The notes below the pieces were generated by a model. It saw nothing but the letters and a program-made list of their open reading frames with translations, searched no databases and was not told where the DNA came from. Below, in pieces: positions 62,518 through 64,000 of a stretch of DNA of 64,000 nt (position 1 is its first letter; each line of letters starts with the position of its first letter). Both the position numbers and the translations under genes were made by a program. Source of the stretch: Siminovitchia terrae (lineage in GTDB: Bacteria; Bacillota; Bacilli; Bacillales; Bacillaceae_C); contig NZ_QYTW02000001.1 of assembly GCF_003605405.2 (NCBI RefSeq), positions 442,367-506,366 on the forward strand, given 5' to 3'.

Positions 62518-63546
62518 TTATTCCCCCTTTAAAATTTCCATCGCGGCACCTTCATCAGTGACCAGGATGGTCGACTCCGGCGCATTTTTCATATATGAAC
62601 GGATGGCTGTCGCCTTTGATTTGCCTCCGGCAACTGCAATGACATGCTTAGCATGCGGAAGATCCTCCAGCTGTAAACCGATGGTGGAGACTTTATGCAC
62701 GACATTTCCTTCGCAGTCAAAATAATAGCCGAAAGCCTCTCCTTCAGCGTGTCCCTTTATAATCTTGTTCATAATTTCATCATCCGTGTTCCGGCGTTCA
62801 GCCATTTTCAATGCATCTCCGATGCCATGCAACACAATATCTGCCCAACGAATCAAACCCAGGACATCATTTATGGATGGTTCTTTTAATAATATGGAGC
62901 GAAGTTCATTGCTCACCTCATCCGGCACATATAACGCGCGATGAGCCCCGCCTGTATTTTCTGCCATGGCCGCAGAAATGGAATTGGCCTGATCACTCAC
63001 CTTTCCGCCTACTCCCCCCCGCGCTGGTACAAATAGTACTTCCTTTCCGGCCGTATCAATATGCGCAAGCGCTTCAGCCACAGAACCCATAGTTGTTCCA
63101 CCTGTGACCGCTATGATATTTTTCTCTCCCAATTTGTCCTCAAGTATACGAGCGCAGGCTTTTCCGATTTCATCCTTTATCAAGGGCATCTTGTCACTGT
63201 CACCTGGAACAATAATTGTCTTTGTGATTCCCAATATTTTATTTAACTGTTGTTCCGCTTTATTCAATCCGGAAGTCTCTCTCATGAACTCTTCTAAGCC
63301 TGATAACAATTCTCTTCCGCTTTTGGTCAATCGCATACCGTCTGTATGATACTCGATCAGCTGTTGCGCCTTTAAAAGATCCACTTCACTTCTTAACACC
63401 CGTTCCGTCATATCCAACATTTGGGCCAAAAGCCTCCGACCAACCGGTTCAGTTAGACGAATAGACCGCAGGATAGAATAACGAAGTTCAATTTGAGCTA
63501 ACAGATCAGGTACCAATTCCTGTTGCCACTTTAATAAATCCTTCAT
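62518..63546 (-). CDS. cggR: Central glycolytic genes regulator CggR
   Basis: The 342-residue SorC-family regulator has an N-terminal winged helix (YSILRSIRLTEPVGRRLLAQ, then MLDMTERVLRSEVDLLKAQQ) and a sugar-phosphate-binding domain (IIAVTGGTTMGSVAEALAHI; LFVPARGGVGGKVSDQANSI). CggR represses gapA operons until fructose 1,6-bisphosphate binds. The operator lies just upstream. Confidence 0.95.
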   Translation of the reverse strand: MKDLLKWQQELVPDLLAQIELRYSILRSIRLTEPVGRRLLAQMLDMTERVLRSEVDLLKAQQLIEYHTDGMRLTKSGRELLSGLEEFMRETSGLNKAEQQLNKILGITKTIIVPGDSDKMPLIKDEIGKACARILEDKLGEKNIIAVTGGTTMGSVAEALAHIDTAGKEVLFVPARGGVGGKVSDQANSISAAMAENTGGAHRALYVPDEVSNELRSILLKEPSINDVLGLIRWADIVLHGIGDALKMAERRNTDDEIMNKIIKGHAEGEAFGYYFDCEGNVVHKVSTIGLQLEDLPHAKHVIAVAGGKSKATAIRSYMKNAPESTILVTDEGAAMEILKGE

Positions 63547-63566
63547 AACGCTCCTCTTTCTATAGT

Positions 63567-63600
63567 GTCCCTTTGGGACGTTTTCCGTCCCTCAGGGACA
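63567..63600 (-). promoter_or_regulatory. CggR-type operator
   Basis: On the minus strand GTCCCTGAGGGAC is followed after GGAAAAC by GTCCCAAAGGGAC, giving two GTCCC/GGGAC dyads. B. subtilis CggR binds two GGGAC-N6-TGTC direct repeats upstream of cggR; GGGACGGAAAACGTCC fits one such unit, but the overall arrangement here is more palindromic. Confidence 0.7.
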
Positions 63601-63623
63601 AAAATAAATATACTAATATGAAC

Positions 63624-63652
63624 ATATTAGCACCCGTTTGGAAAATCTTCAA
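63624..63652 (-). promoter_or_regulatory. cggR-gapA promoter
   Basis: On the minus strand TTGAAG (63647-63652) and TAATAT (63624-63629) are 17 bases apart. The operator begins about 24 bases downstream, in the early transcribed region as in B. subtilis. Confidence 0.72.
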
Positions 63653-64000
63653 CAAATTATTTGTCCTTTTGGGAAATTCCATTATTTTGACTTTTCTATC
63701 ATTATTAACCAAATTAGCGGAAGTTCAATCAACTTATTGGAGTAGGACTTGAGAGTATTTTATTATATGCCTTCTCCGAAATTCACCTCTTATCTTTAAT
63801 GATGATTTAGCAATTGATTAAATCCTTTCATGTATTTAATCAATCTTTCACCATGGGGTGCTAGGAGTCGCAGGGGAAAATCTTGTAATCCCGATATAAC
63901 AGAAGAGCCAATCTCTTTATTACCAAGGGGTTGAGCGCCTTTTTATTAGTACAGTTTAGATGGATTTTGACTAAGCAAAAAGTATTGAAGGATATAACAT
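63653..64000. other. Intergenic, nothing recognised to the window end
   Basis: The last 350 bases have no frame with a ribosome binding site, no clear hairpin and no repeat shared with the rest of the window. Confidence 0.4.

Overview
The window looks like a chromosomal stretch of a low-GC endospore-forming Bacillaceae-type Firmicute. The evidence is strong AGGAGG ribosome binding sites with frequent TTG starts, S-box riboswitches, a PhoP-type box, a cggR-gapA pair, a DUF4083-like small membrane protein, DinB-family proteins and LPxTG-type surface anchoring. I cannot name the genus. Most genes lie on the minus strand.

Layout. 1-530: 5' end of an O-acetylhomoserine sulfhydrylase gene behind two complete SAM-I riboswitches in tandem. 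0.6-8.5 kb: housekeeping and accessory genes (MFS transporter, O-methyltransferase, threonine aldolase, nitronate monooxygenase, and a TetR regulator with an ABC-2-type permease that share a 20-bp palindromic operator). 8.5-10.5 kb: a small membrane protein and a GyrI-like protein. 10.5-22.5 kb: a C-P lyase cluster (phnF; phnGHIJK-M-hexapeptide transferase-phnL-PHP phosphodiesterase; phnD-C-E1-E2) with a PhoP box in front of phnG. The PHP enzyme stands where PhnP/PhnN would be expected. 22.5-29 kb: a repeat-rich zone with an inactivated class D sortase and an 826-residue LPNTA-anchored protein carrying about 190 Asp-Ala dipeptides. 29-33.7 kb: an uncharacterised 579-residue protein, two DinB-like genes (one frameshifted) and small proteins. 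33.8-38.4 kb: a complete branched-chain amino-acid ABC transporter (livKHMGF). 38.9-39.9 kb: a decayed ICE/phage-type integrase. 40-59.3 kb: a large sugar or polyol catabolic cluster (ABC importer, aldehyde dehydrogenase, four medium-chain dehydrogenases, an SDR, split transketolase, class II aldolase, a PfkA-like kinase, LacI regulator) whose promoters carry TTAAGCGCTTAA-type operators. 57.3-61.5 kb: remains of IS200/IS605, IS4 and IS1380 elements. 61.5-63.6 kb: gapA and cggR, with no pgk following.

Findings that stand out. (i) A roughly 190-bp structured dispersed repeat occurs seven times, always in the same orientation. It interrupts the dead sortase gene and sits inside the phn operon, where it supplies the phnK stop codon and abuts the phnM ribosome binding site. 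(ii) The LacI-controlled cluster combines polyol-type dehydrogenases, split transketolase, aldolase and an unusual phosphofructokinase but has no obvious pentulose kinase. It may be an undescribed transketolase-centred route. (iii) The Asp-Ala repeat gene has its closest sortase broken next to it and shows 96-bp and 72-bp higher-order DNA periods. (iv) Several genes are decaying: dinB, a dehydrogenase with ATA where its start is expected, and orphan 3' ends of an aldehyde and an alcohol dehydrogenase.
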